In this document: one piece after another, positions 35,174-42,499 of the stretch
Position numbering within the stretch: position 1 is the first letter of the stretch
Layout of the letters: each line of letters opens with the position of its first letter
NCBI RefSeq assembly: GCF_000718635.1
Contig: NZ_JOBF01000025.1
Coordinates: forward strand, 36,572 to 100,571
Direction of reading: 5' to 3'
DNA from: Streptomyces varsoviensis
GTDB taxonomy: Bacteria; Actinomycetota; Actinomycetes; Streptomycetales; Streptomycetaceae
DNA length: 64,000 nucleotides
Position numbers and translations under genes: made by a program
Notes under the pieces: model-generated
Databases searched by the model: none
What the model was told of the DNA's origin: nothing
Seen by the model: only the letters and a program-made list of their open reading frames with translations

Positions 35174-36325
35174 TCAACTCCTCAGCAGCAGCGCCGAAGT
35201 GGGGACTCCCTCGCCCGCGGTGACCAGGCAGGTCGCCGCGTCGGGCACCTGCGCGGTGGACGTGCCGCGGAGCTGTTTGACGCCTTCGGTGATCAGGTTG
35301 AAGCCGTGGACATACGCCTCGCTGAGGCCGCCGCCGCCGGTGTTGATGGGCAGCCGGCCGCCGCTTTCGAGGGCGCCGCCCTCGGTGAAGGCCGCTCCTT
35401 CGCCGCGGCCGCAGAAGCCGTAGCCCTCCAGGGACAGGGGGATGAGGGGGGTGAAGGCGTCGTAGATCTGGGCGACGTGCACGTCCTGGGGCCCGAAGTC
35501 GGCGGACTTCCACAGGTGTCGGGCGGCGGTCCATGCGGGGCCGGTGAGGGGGTCGTCGTTCCAGTAGTTGACCATGCCGTGGTGCTGGGCGGGGAGGCCC
35601 TGGGCCGCGGAGTGGACGTACACGGGCTTGGTGCGGCAGTCGCGGGCCCGCTCGGCGGAGACGAGGACGCAGGCCAGCGCGCCGTCCGTCTCCAGGCAGT
35701 TGTCGAAGAGGCAGAGGGGGTCGCTGATCCAGCGCGAGGTCATATACATATCGCGGGTCAGGGGGCGTTCGTACATCATCGCGGCCGGGTTCTGGTTCGC
35801 CCGGTTGCGGCAGGCGAGGGCGACGTTGAAGAGGTGGTCGCGGGTGGCTCCGTACTCGTGCATATAGCGGCGGGCCAGCATCCCGATCTCGTCCGCCGGG
35901 CGCAGGAGGCCGTACGGGCGGGTCCACTGCCCCGGGGTGGGGAGCTGGACGGTGGTGTTGGACCAGGGGCGGGGGCCGGAGCCGCGCTTGCGGGAGCGCC
36001 AGGCGACGCCGACGGACGCCTGCCCGGTGGCGATGGCCGCGGCGAGGTGGGCGACGGTGGCGCAGGAACCGCCGCCGCCGTAGCCGACCTTGGAGAAGAA
36101 GGTCACGTCGCCCGCGCCGACGGCCTTGGCGACCTCGACCTCGTCGGTCTCCTCCATGGTGTACGAGGCGAAGGCGTCGACCTGGGACGGGGGGATGCCC
36201 GCGTCGTCGAGGGCGGCGACGATCGCGCGGCACGCCAAGGTCCGTTCGGATTCCGGTAGTTGTTTGGCGAAGGGGGTCTGGCCTATTCCGACTATCGCTG
36301 TAGCGTCCTTGAGCGTTGCCGCCAT
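35174..36325 (-). CDS. Thiolase-fold enzyme, Ltp2-like retro-aldolase candidate
   Basis: 383 aa. In place of the thiolase nucleophilic Cys the sequence reads KVGYGGGGSCATVAHLAAAI, with Gly at the aligned position. The C-terminal segment is GGGGLSEAYVHGFN, matching the G-E-x-Y-x-H-G pattern of the aldolase Ltp2, and VAQIYDAFT supplies a second conserved tyrosine. Ltp2 cleaves a tertiary beta-hydroxyacyl-CoA to a ketone plus acyl-CoA. The ATG at 36325 has an ideal GGAGG 5 nt upstream; upstream in-frame starts would add a Thr/Arg-rich segment. The operon is read from the operator-9 region. Confidence 0.84.
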   Translation of the reverse strand: MAATLKDATAIVGIGQTPFAKQLPESERTLACRAIVAALDDAGIPPSQVDAFASYTMEETDEVEVAKAVGAGDVTFFSKVGYGGGGSCATVAHLAAAIATGQASVGVAWRSRKRGSGPRPWSNTTVQLPTPGQWTRPYGLLRPADEIGMLARRYMHEYGATRDHLFNVALACRNRANQNPAAMMYERPLTRDMYMTSRWISDPLCLFDNCLETDGALACVLVSAERARDCRTKPVYVHSAAQGLPAQHHGMVNYWNDDPLTGPAWTAARHLWKSADFGPQDVHVAQIYDAFTPLIPLSLEGYGFCGRGEGAAFTEGGALESGGRLPINTGGGGLSEAYVHGFNLITEGVKQLRGTSTAQVPDAATCLVTAGEGVPTSALLLRS

Positions 36326-36509
36326 CGCCACCTCCGTGGTCGGGTCCTTCCGCGGCCGGTCCGCGGTCGTGTCCGCGCTGTCCGTGGTCTTGATCGGGTA
36401 CGTGCGCGCTACGCGTGTACGGGGCATGGGTGCGCGGGTATGCATGGGCGTGCGCGTGGGCATGGTCATGCCCGCGTCGCTGCTGACAGGGGGGAAGGCT
36501 ACCGCTAAT

Positions 36510-36524
36510 CTGACGGGTAGTCAG
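36510..36524. promoter_or_regulatory. Regulon operator 9
   Basis: CTGACGGGTAGTCAG, 23 bp upstream of the ligase start, in the divergent region shared with the aldolase operon, and preceded by TAAT. Confidence 0.8.
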
Positions 36525-36547
36525 CTAGTGGTGCGGGAGGTCATACG

Positions 36548-38308
36548 ATGCGCGGTGACGTGGAGTTCGGCTCGATTCCCAACCTGGTCCGGGTGGCCGC
36601 CGAGCGGTTCGCCACCCGCGAGGCGGTCGCCGACGGGCGTACCCGCGTCACGTACGCGCAGCTCGGCCGCAGAGTCGAGCGCGCCGCCGCGGCCTGCGTC
36701 GCGTCCGGCGTCGAGCCCGGCGACCGGGTCGCGGTCTGGGCCCCCAACACCCTCGACTGGATCGTCTCCGCCCTCGGCGCGGTCTCGGCGGGCGCGGTGC
36801 TGGTGCCCGTCAACACCCGCTTCAAGGGCGCGGAGGCAGCCGACGTCCTGCGCCGCACCCGCGCCCGGCTGCTCTTCGTCACCGGCACCTTCCTCGGCAC
36901 CTCGTACGTGGCCTCACTGCGGAGAGCGGCGGGCGGGGACGCCGAGCGGCGGGCGGGGCGTGCCGTCGACCGGGACACCGAGCGGCAGGCGGAGCGGGGC
37001 GCCGGTCGGGATGCCGGTCGGGACGCCGACGGGCAGCCGGAACGCGCGGCCGTGCGGGAAGCCGGGTGGGAGGCCGGGCAGCGGGCCGAGCGGGAGGCCA
37101 CGCGGCGGCCGCTGCCCGGGCTTCCGCATCTGCGCGAGGTCGTCGTCCTGGCCGACGACGCGCCCTCGGACTTCCGCACCTGGAAGGAGTTCCTGGCGGC
37201 CGGCGACACGGTGGACCCCGGGACCGTACGGGCACGGGTGGCCGGAATCCGGCCGTCCGATCCCTCCGACATCATCTTCACCTCGGGCACCACCGGAGCG
37301 CCCAAGGGCGCGGTCATCACCCACGCCCAGACGCTGCGCGCCTTCGGCGTGTGGGGCGAGCTGGCCGGGCTGGAGGAGGGGGACCGCTATCTGATCGTGA
37401 ACCCCTTCTTCCACACGTTCGGCTACAAGGCGGGCATCATCGCCTGCCTGATGCGGGGCGCGACGATGATCCCGCAGCCGGTGTTCAACGTGGACACCGT
37501 GCTGGCCAACATCGCGGCCGAGCGGGTCACGGTGCTGCCCGGGCCGCCCACGCTCCACCAGTCGCTGCTCGACCACCCGTCCCGCGGGCAGCACGACCTG
37601 TCGCCGCTGCGGCTGGTCGTCACGGGCGCCGCCGTCGTCCCGCTGCGGCTCGTGGAGCGGCTGCGCGGCGAGCTGAAGATAGGGACGGTGCTGACCGCGT
37701 ACGGCATGAGCGAGGCGACGGGAATGGTCACGATGTGCCGGCGCGGCGATCCGGCGGAGGTCATATCGGGCACCTCGGGCCGTGCCATCCCCGATACCGA
37801 GGTCGTGGTCGTCGGCCCCTCGGGCGAGGTCCTGCCGGCGGGCGAGCCCGGCGAGATCCTCGTCCGCGGCTATCAGGTGATGTCCGGCTACTTCGAGGAC
37901 CCGGTGGCGTCCGCCGAGGCGGTCGACGCCGACGGCTGGCTGCACACCGGCGACGTGGGCGTGCTGGACGCCGACGGCAATCTGCGCATCACGGACCGCA
38001 TCAAGGACATGTTCATCGTCGGCGGCTTCAACGCCTACCCGGCCGAGATCGAACAGGTCCTGACCCGCCACCCGGACGTCACCGATGCCGCGGTCGTCGG
38101 CATTCCGGACGCACGGCTCGGCGAGGCGGGCAAGGCGTTCGCGGTGCGGCGCGCGGGCGCGACGCTGACCGCCGACGACCTGATCGCGTGGTCGCGCCGG
38201 GAAATGGCGAACTACAAGGTGCCGCGTGAGGTGGAGTTCGTCCCGGAGCTGCCGCGCAACGCCAGCGGCAAGATCCTCAAGACCCTGCTCCGCTCGGGCG
38301 CGCGGTAG
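36548..38308 (+). CDS. Acyl-CoA ligase (FadD3/FadD17-like) with charged insertion
   Basis: 586 aa. AMP-binding motifs: FTSGTTGAPKGAV, YGMSEATGM, HTGDVG, RIKDMFIVGGFNAYPAEIE and the C-terminal lysine in NASGKILKTLL. At residues ~124-188 (nt ~36919-37110) a segment rich in Arg, Glu, Ala and Gly interrupts the N-terminal domain with degenerate repeats; ordinary members lack it. GGGAGG precedes the ATG. It activates an acid to acyl-CoA. The gene is divergent from the aldolase operon and shares operator 9, and so probably feeds the same pathway. The substrate is unknown. Confidence 0.9.
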   Translation: MRGDVEFGSIPNLVRVAAERFATREAVADGRTRVTYAQLGRRVERAAAACVASGVEPGDRVAVWAPNTLDWIVSALGAVSAGAVLVPVNTRFKGAEAADVLRRTRARLLFVTGTFLGTSYVASLRRAAGGDAERRAGRAVDRDTERQAERGAGRDAGRDADGQPERAAVREAGWEAGQRAEREATRRPLPGLPHLREVVVLADDAPSDFRTWKEFLAAGDTVDPGTVRARVAGIRPSDPSDIIFTSGTTGAPKGAVITHAQTLRAFGVWGELAGLEEGDRYLIVNPFFHTFGYKAGIIACLMRGATMIPQPVFNVDTVLANIAAERVTVLPGPPTLHQSLLDHPSRGQHDLSPLRLVVTGAAVVPLRLVERLRGELKIGTVLTAYGMSEATGMVTMCRRGDPAEVISGTSGRAIPDTEVVVVGPSGEVLPAGEPGEILVRGYQVMSGYFEDPVASAEAVDADGWLHTGDVGVLDADGNLRITDRIKDMFIVGGFNAYPAEIEQVLTRHPDVTDAAVVGIPDARLGEAGKAFAVRRAGATLTADDLIAWSRREMANYKVPREVEFVPELPRNASGKILKTLLRSGAR

Positions 38309-38515
38309 CGGCCCCCTGCCGCTGACCAGTCGCACCGGCCCGAAGGAGCCCGCCGGCCGCCCCGGCCCCAGGCCACCCCTGGCGCCACGGCCCCCCGGGT
38401 GTCACGGCCCCCGGCCGCCCCGGGTGCCACCGCCCACCCCGCCCGTCGCCGGCCACCGCCAGCCGCCCCGGGCGTCCCCCCGCCCGGGGCGTTGTACCGC
38501 GCGAGACGCGACCCG

Positions 38516-38680
38516 CTACATCTCGGTGTCGGTGGCGTGCTCGTCCGCCGGTATCGCGAGGGCGGCCCGTGTGTCCTGGGGGCCGTTACTGGTCGCATGC
38601 TCGTCCAGGGCGGTCGCCAGGCTGAGCGCGGCCGTGGCGGCGAGGAGAACAGATGCGAGGGCCTTCTTCGTGCGGGTCAT
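38516..38680 (-). CDS. Small secreted peptide with AfsS-like DEHAT motifs
   Basis: 54 aa. The ATG at 38680 has GGAGGAG 5 nt upstream. A basic start (MTRTKKA) and hydrophobic core (LASVLLAATAALSLATA) form a signal peptide. The remaining ~30 residues carry two Asp-Glu-His-Ala-Thr motifs (ALDEHATS, PADEHATD), nearly the same as the repeated DEHAG of AfsS encoded ~260 bp upstream on the same strand. I know of no named function. It may be an exported relative of AfsS-type (sigma-like) peptides. A gene this short is plausible because of the strong ribosome binding site and signal peptide. Confidence 0.72.
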   Translation of the reverse strand: MTRTKKALASVLLAATAALSLATALDEHATSNGPQDTRAALAIPADEHATDTEM

Positions 38681-38938
38681 TCCAACTCCTCCAAGTGGCG
38701 GGAGTGCCATTCGCCGAATGAATCTATTGACAACAACCAGCCGACTCAGGCCAAATGGCCCGAATCTTCTGGAACTTTGGCGCGATCGAACCTATGTGCC
38801 CCCGATATGCGTAGAGACCAGCCCCGACGGCTCCCCCTCCGTGCCGTCGAGGCCGGTCTCTACGTCATTCCCCCGAACCCGCGGTGGCTTCGTTCGAAGC
38901 CGCGGTGGCCTCGGTTACTTCGGGTCCACGGACCCCGC

Positions 38939-39208
38939 TTACTTCGGGTCCGCCGACCCCGCGTGCTCGTCCTGCGGCGCGATGATCGGACGAGGTGCCC
39001 CCGCGTGCTCGTCCCGGTTGACGGCGGCGCCGGTGCCGGCACTGGCGGCGAACGGGCGCGTGCTGCCCGCGTGCTCGTCCGGCGGCGTGATGATCGGGCG
39101 AGGTGCCCCCGCGTGCTCGTCCTTGACCGCGATGACCGGGCGGGTGCTGCCCGCGTGCTCGTCCTGCGGGGTGACTGGGCCGGTGGGTGGCTTCTGGCCG
39201 TCGCTCAT
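38939..39208 (-). CDS. afsS: AfsS regulatory peptide (sigma-like protein)
   Basis: 89 aa. It starts MSDGQKPPTGPVTPQDEHAG and carries five DEHAG motifs spaced by Thr/Ala/Pro-rich linkers. This is the pattern of AfsS, whose S. coelicolor form has three related DNHMP repeats in 63 aa. It lies directly downstream of afsR, as expected. AfsS is a small activator of secondary metabolism whose transcription depends on phosphorylated AfsR. The ATG at 39208 has GGGAG 9 nt upstream; an in-frame TTG three codons earlier is less likely. Confidence 0.9.
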   Translation of the reverse strand: MSDGQKPPTGPVTPQDEHAGSTRPVIAVKDEHAGAPRPIITPPDEHAGSTRPFAASAGTGAAVNRDEHAGAPRPIIAPQDEHAGSADPK

Positions 39209-39250
39209 GTGACTCAACTCCCTTGAACTTGGGCGGTGGGGTTGACAGAA

Positions 39251-39287
39251 CCCGCCCGGCGATCTCCCCCGTGGGCCGCCGGGCGGG
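39251..39287 (-). promoter_or_regulatory. GC-rich hairpin in afsS leader
   Basis: Perfect 11-bp arms (39251-39261 and 39277-39287) around a 15-nt loop, in the predicted afsS 5' untranslated region, about 43 nt before the start codon. On the minus strand it is followed by TTCT. It could be an attenuator, a terminator of afsR read-through, or an RNA stability element. Confidence 0.55.
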
Positions 39288-39355
39288 CCTCAGGAGCGCT
39301 CACCTGACCGGTGAGGTCCTGATCTCGACCCGCCTGCCCCCCGACGCGACGGATC

Positions 39356-39399
39356 GACATAAGAGAGAGTGCCGGTCGGCGATAAACGAATGATGAACG
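39356..39399 (-). promoter_or_regulatory. afsS promoter with AfsR-type direct repeats
   Basis: On the minus strand, CGTTCATCATT and CGTTTATCGCC form two direct repeats in 11-bp register (39389-39399, 39378-39388). They are followed 16 nt later by a -10 box TATGTC (39361-39356). Phosphorylated AfsR is known to bind direct repeats over the -35 region of the afsS promoter and recruit RNA polymerase. The position and layout fit that model. Confidence 0.75.
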
Positions 39400-39413
39400 A
39401 TCCGCCGGGCGGG

Positions 39414-42344
39414 TCAGGCGGCCGCTACGGGCGACAGCAGTTCCCGCACCTCGTCGGCCTCGACCGTGCCCAGGTGCTCGTGGATGGAGAGCGCCTCCTG
39501 CCAGCAGGCGCGGGCCCGGTCGGTCTGCCCGATGCCCGCCAGGGCCCGGCCCAGCACGGTCAGCACGATGGCGCGGCGCCAGTCGCCGCCGATGCCGCGC
39601 AGCCCGAGCGCCTGTTCCGCGTGGCCCGCGGCCTGCGCCGGGCGGCGCGCGGCGAGGTGCGCCTCCGCCAGCCGGTAGTGCGCCATGCCCTCCCAGAGCG
39701 GCTGGCGGCTCTCGTGGAAGATGGCGAGGGCGGCGGTGAGCTGGCTGAAGGCGTCGGCGAAGTGGCCGGCGCGGGTCAGGGCCAGCCCCAGCGCGTACTT
39801 GGCGTTGGCGAGCCGGAGGGTGAGGCCGAGGCTGTGGTAGATGTCGATGCCGCGCTGGGCCAGTTCGACGGCGCTGGCGGTGCGGTTCATCGCGAGCCGT
39901 ACGCGCGAGAGGTTGCACAGTGCGCTGGCCTCGCCGGGCCGGTTGTCGTCGGCGCGGAACGCCTCGATCGCCTGCTGGAGGTAGGCCTCCGCGTCGTCGT
40001 ACCGCTGCTGGTAGAGGGCGATGATCCCGCGCTGGTTGGGTACCCGGCAGGTGGGCACCGGGTCCTCGGCGGCGAGCCCGAGCAGCATGGCGCGCTGGGC
40101 CTCCGCGTCGGATTCGGCGAACTTGCCGACGAGGCTGAGGACGTGGGCCAGGAACGTACGGGCCCGGCCCTCGGCGCGCGCGTCCTCGGCCGCGTGCGCG
40201 GCCTCGCTGATCGCCGCGGCGGCCATCTCGTACTGGCGCGAGTTGGCGCCGGACTCGGCGAGGTCGACGGCGGCCATCAGCAGGTCGGCGCCGCGCCGCA
40301 GCATGCCGCCCGCGGCGGACTGCTGCGCGCACGCCAGGACGCAGTTGGCCTCGGCGAAGAGCCAGTCCAGGGCGGCGTCGCGGTCGGGGAAGGTCAGGCC
40401 CTGGCGCTCGGCGGGCGCGAGGTGGTCGACGAGCCGGTCGCCGGGGCGCTCGATCGCGTACACCCCGGCGGCGGTGGAGAGGTAGAAGTCCAGGAGCCGC
40501 GACATGGCGGCCACCCGCTCGGAGGGCGGCTGCTCGTCCCGTTCGGCGCATGCACGCGCGTAGAGCCGTACGAGGTCGTGGAAGCGGTAGCGGCCCGGTG
40601 CGGCGGATTCCAGGAGCGAGGTGTCGACGAGGGATTCCAGCAGCTCCTCGGCGGCCTCGGTGTCGAGGTCGAGCACGGCCGCGGCGGCGGGGAGCGAGAT
40701 GTCCGGTCCGTCGGCGAGGCCGAGGAGGCGGAAGGCGCGTGCCTGGGCGCGTTCGAGCTGTCCGTAGCCCAGCTCGAAGGTGGCCTTGACGGCGAGGTCG
40801 CCGGCGCGCAGCTCGTCGAGGCGGCGGCGTTCGTCGGCGAGCTTGCGGGCCAGTACGGAGACGGTCCAGGTGCGGCGCGCGGCGAGCCGGGAGGCGGCGA
40901 TGCGGATGGCGAGCGGGAGGAAGCCGCACGCGGCGACGACGTCCATGGCCGCGTCGCGCTCCGCGCCGACCCGCTCCTCGCCGACGATCCGGGTGAAGAG
41001 GACGAGCGCTTCCTCGGGGCTCATGACGTCGAGGTCCACGAGGTGGGCGCCGGCGAGGTCCACCATCCGGGCACGGCTGGTGACGAGGGCGGCGCACCCC
41101 TCGGTGCCCGGCAGCAGCGGGCGGACCTGGGCGGCGTCGCGCGCGTTGTCGAGCAGGGCGAGGACGCGGCGGCCGTCGAGCGTGGAGCGGTAGAGGGCGG
41201 AGCGTTCCTCGACGCCGTCGGGGATGGCGGTGTCGGGGGTGCCGAGGGCGCGCAGGAAGGAGCCGAGGACGGCTTCCGGGTCGGCGGCGCTGGGGCCGGC
41301 GCCCTGGAGGTCGATGTAGAGCTGGCCGTCGGGGAAGTGGTGGCGGGCGGCGTGGGCGACGTGCACGGCCAGTGTCGTCTTGCCGACGCCGCCGATGCCG
41401 GCGACGGCCGACACGGCCATGATCCGGCCTTCGGCCGTGGCGAGTTGGTCGCTCAGCTCGCCCACGAACGTGGCGCGGCCGGTGAAGTCGGAGACGGTCG
41501 CCGGGAGTTGCGCGGGCCGGACGAAGGCGGGGCCGCTGACGGCGGGCCGGTCCTCGCCGCGGATGACGGGCGCGGCGAGGTCGGCGTCGGCCTGGAGGAT
41601 GCGCTGCTGGAGGTCGGCGAGGTCGGCGCAGGGGTCGACGCCGAGCTCGTCGGCGAGCAGCCGCCGGGTGTCCGCGTAGACGGCGAGCGCCTCGGCCTGG
41701 CGGCCGCTGCGGTAGAGGGCCAGCATCAGCAGTTCGCGCAGCCGCTCGCGCAGCGGGTGGGCGGCGGTCAGCGCGGTGAGTTCGGAGACGGCGTCGGCGT
41801 GCCGGCCGGCTTCGAGGTCGAGGTCGAGGCGGGTCTCGATGAGGGAGAGCCGCCATTCCTCCAGCCGGGCGCGCTGGGTCTCCGCGTACGGGCCGGGGAC
41901 GTTGGCGAGCGGTTCGCCGCTCCAGACGTCGAGGGCTTCGTTGATGAGCGTACGGGCCTTGGTGCGTTCGCCGGCCTGGCGTGCCTTTTCCGCGTCGGCG
42001 GCCAGCTCTTCGGCGCGGTCGATGTCGAGGCCGCTCACGCTCACGCGCAGGGCGTAGCCACCGGATTCGCTGATGAGCGCGTCGGCGTCGGGGCCGAAGC
42101 CTTTGCGGAGCCGGGACGCGTACGTGCGCAGGGCGGCGAGCGCCGCGTGCGGGGGTTCGTCGCCCCAGAGGGCGTCGACGAGTTCGGCCGCGGTGGCGGT
42201 GCGTCCGCCACGCAGCAGTAGGGCGGCGAGCAGCGCGCGCTGCTGCGGTGATCCGGTGTTGAGCTGCTCCGCGCCGCGCCAGGCCCGGACGGGCCCGAGC
42301 ACGGTGAAGCGCAGCGGCTGCCGGTGCCCTGTGTCGCCGGCCAT
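39414..42344 (-). CDS. afsR: Global regulator AfsR (SARP, NB-ARC, TPR)
   Basis: 976 aa, close to the 993 aa of S. coelicolor AfsR. Domains in order: OmpR-type winged helix (LRFTVLGPVRAW and following), bacterial transcriptional activator domain to ~260, NB-ARC ATPase with P-loop AGIGGVGKTTLA near residue 318 and Walker B RVLALLDNA, then C-terminal TPRs. AfsR is phosphorylated by AfsK, hydrolyses ATP and activates afsS. The ATG at 42344 (MAGDTGHRQP) is preferred over an upstream in-frame start at 42434. Regulon operator 10 lies 120 bp upstream but nearer to the divergent amidohydrolase. Confidence 0.95.
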   Translation of the reverse strand: MAGDTGHRQPLRFTVLGPVRAWRGAEQLNTGSPQQRALLAALLLRGGRTATAAELVDALWGDEPPHAALAALRTYASRLRKGFGPDADALISESGGYALRVSVSGLDIDRAEELAADAEKARQAGERTKARTLINEALDVWSGEPLANVPGPYAETQRARLEEWRLSLIETRLDLDLEAGRHADAVSELTALTAAHPLRERLRELLMLALYRSGRQAEALAVYADTRRLLADELGVDPCADLADLQQRILQADADLAAPVIRGEDRPAVSGPAFVRPAQLPATVSDFTGRATFVGELSDQLATAEGRIMAVSAVAGIGGVGKTTLAVHVAHAARHHFPDGQLYIDLQGAGPSAADPEAVLGSFLRALGTPDTAIPDGVEERSALYRSTLDGRRVLALLDNARDAAQVRPLLPGTEGCAALVTSRARMVDLAGAHLVDLDVMSPEEALVLFTRIVGEERVGAERDAAMDVVAACGFLPLAIRIAASRLAARRTWTVSVLARKLADERRRLDELRAGDLAVKATFELGYGQLERAQARAFRLLGLADGPDISLPAAAAVLDLDTEAAEELLESLVDTSLLESAAPGRYRFHDLVRLYARACAERDEQPPSERVAAMSRLLDFYLSTAAGVYAIERPGDRLVDHLAPAERQGLTFPDRDAALDWLFAEANCVLACAQQSAAGGMLRRGADLLMAAVDLAESGANSRQYEMAAAAISEAAHAAEDARAEGRARTFLAHVLSLVGKFAESDAEAQRAMLLGLAAEDPVPTCRVPNQRGIIALYQQRYDDAEAYLQQAIEAFRADDNRPGEASALCNLSRVRLAMNRTASAVELAQRGIDIYHSLGLTLRLANAKYALGLALTRAGHFADAFSQLTAALAIFHESRQPLWEGMAHYRLAEAHLAARRPAQAAGHAEQALGLRGIGGDWRRAIVLTVLGRALAGIGQTDRARACWQEALSIHEHLGTVEADEVRELLSPVAAA

Positions 42345-42463
42345 GGTGACCCCCTGCCTGTGCTGCTTGGTCGCACCGGTCAGTTTGCCTTGTCCGTGCC
42401 CATCGCGGCAGGGGGGGACCGGGCGTCTGCACAATGCCCGCCAGAGTCGGCCGTTCTCAATAG

Positions 42464-42478
42464 CTGACGGATCGTCAG
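42464..42478. promoter_or_regulatory. Regulon operator 10 (between afsR and amidohydrolase)
   Basis: CTGACGGATCGTCAG, with perfect arms, 21 bp upstream of the second amidohydrolase and 119 bp upstream of the afsR ATG on the other strand. Confidence 0.82.
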
Positions 42479-42499
42479 ATCGGCGCTACCGTGACAGTC

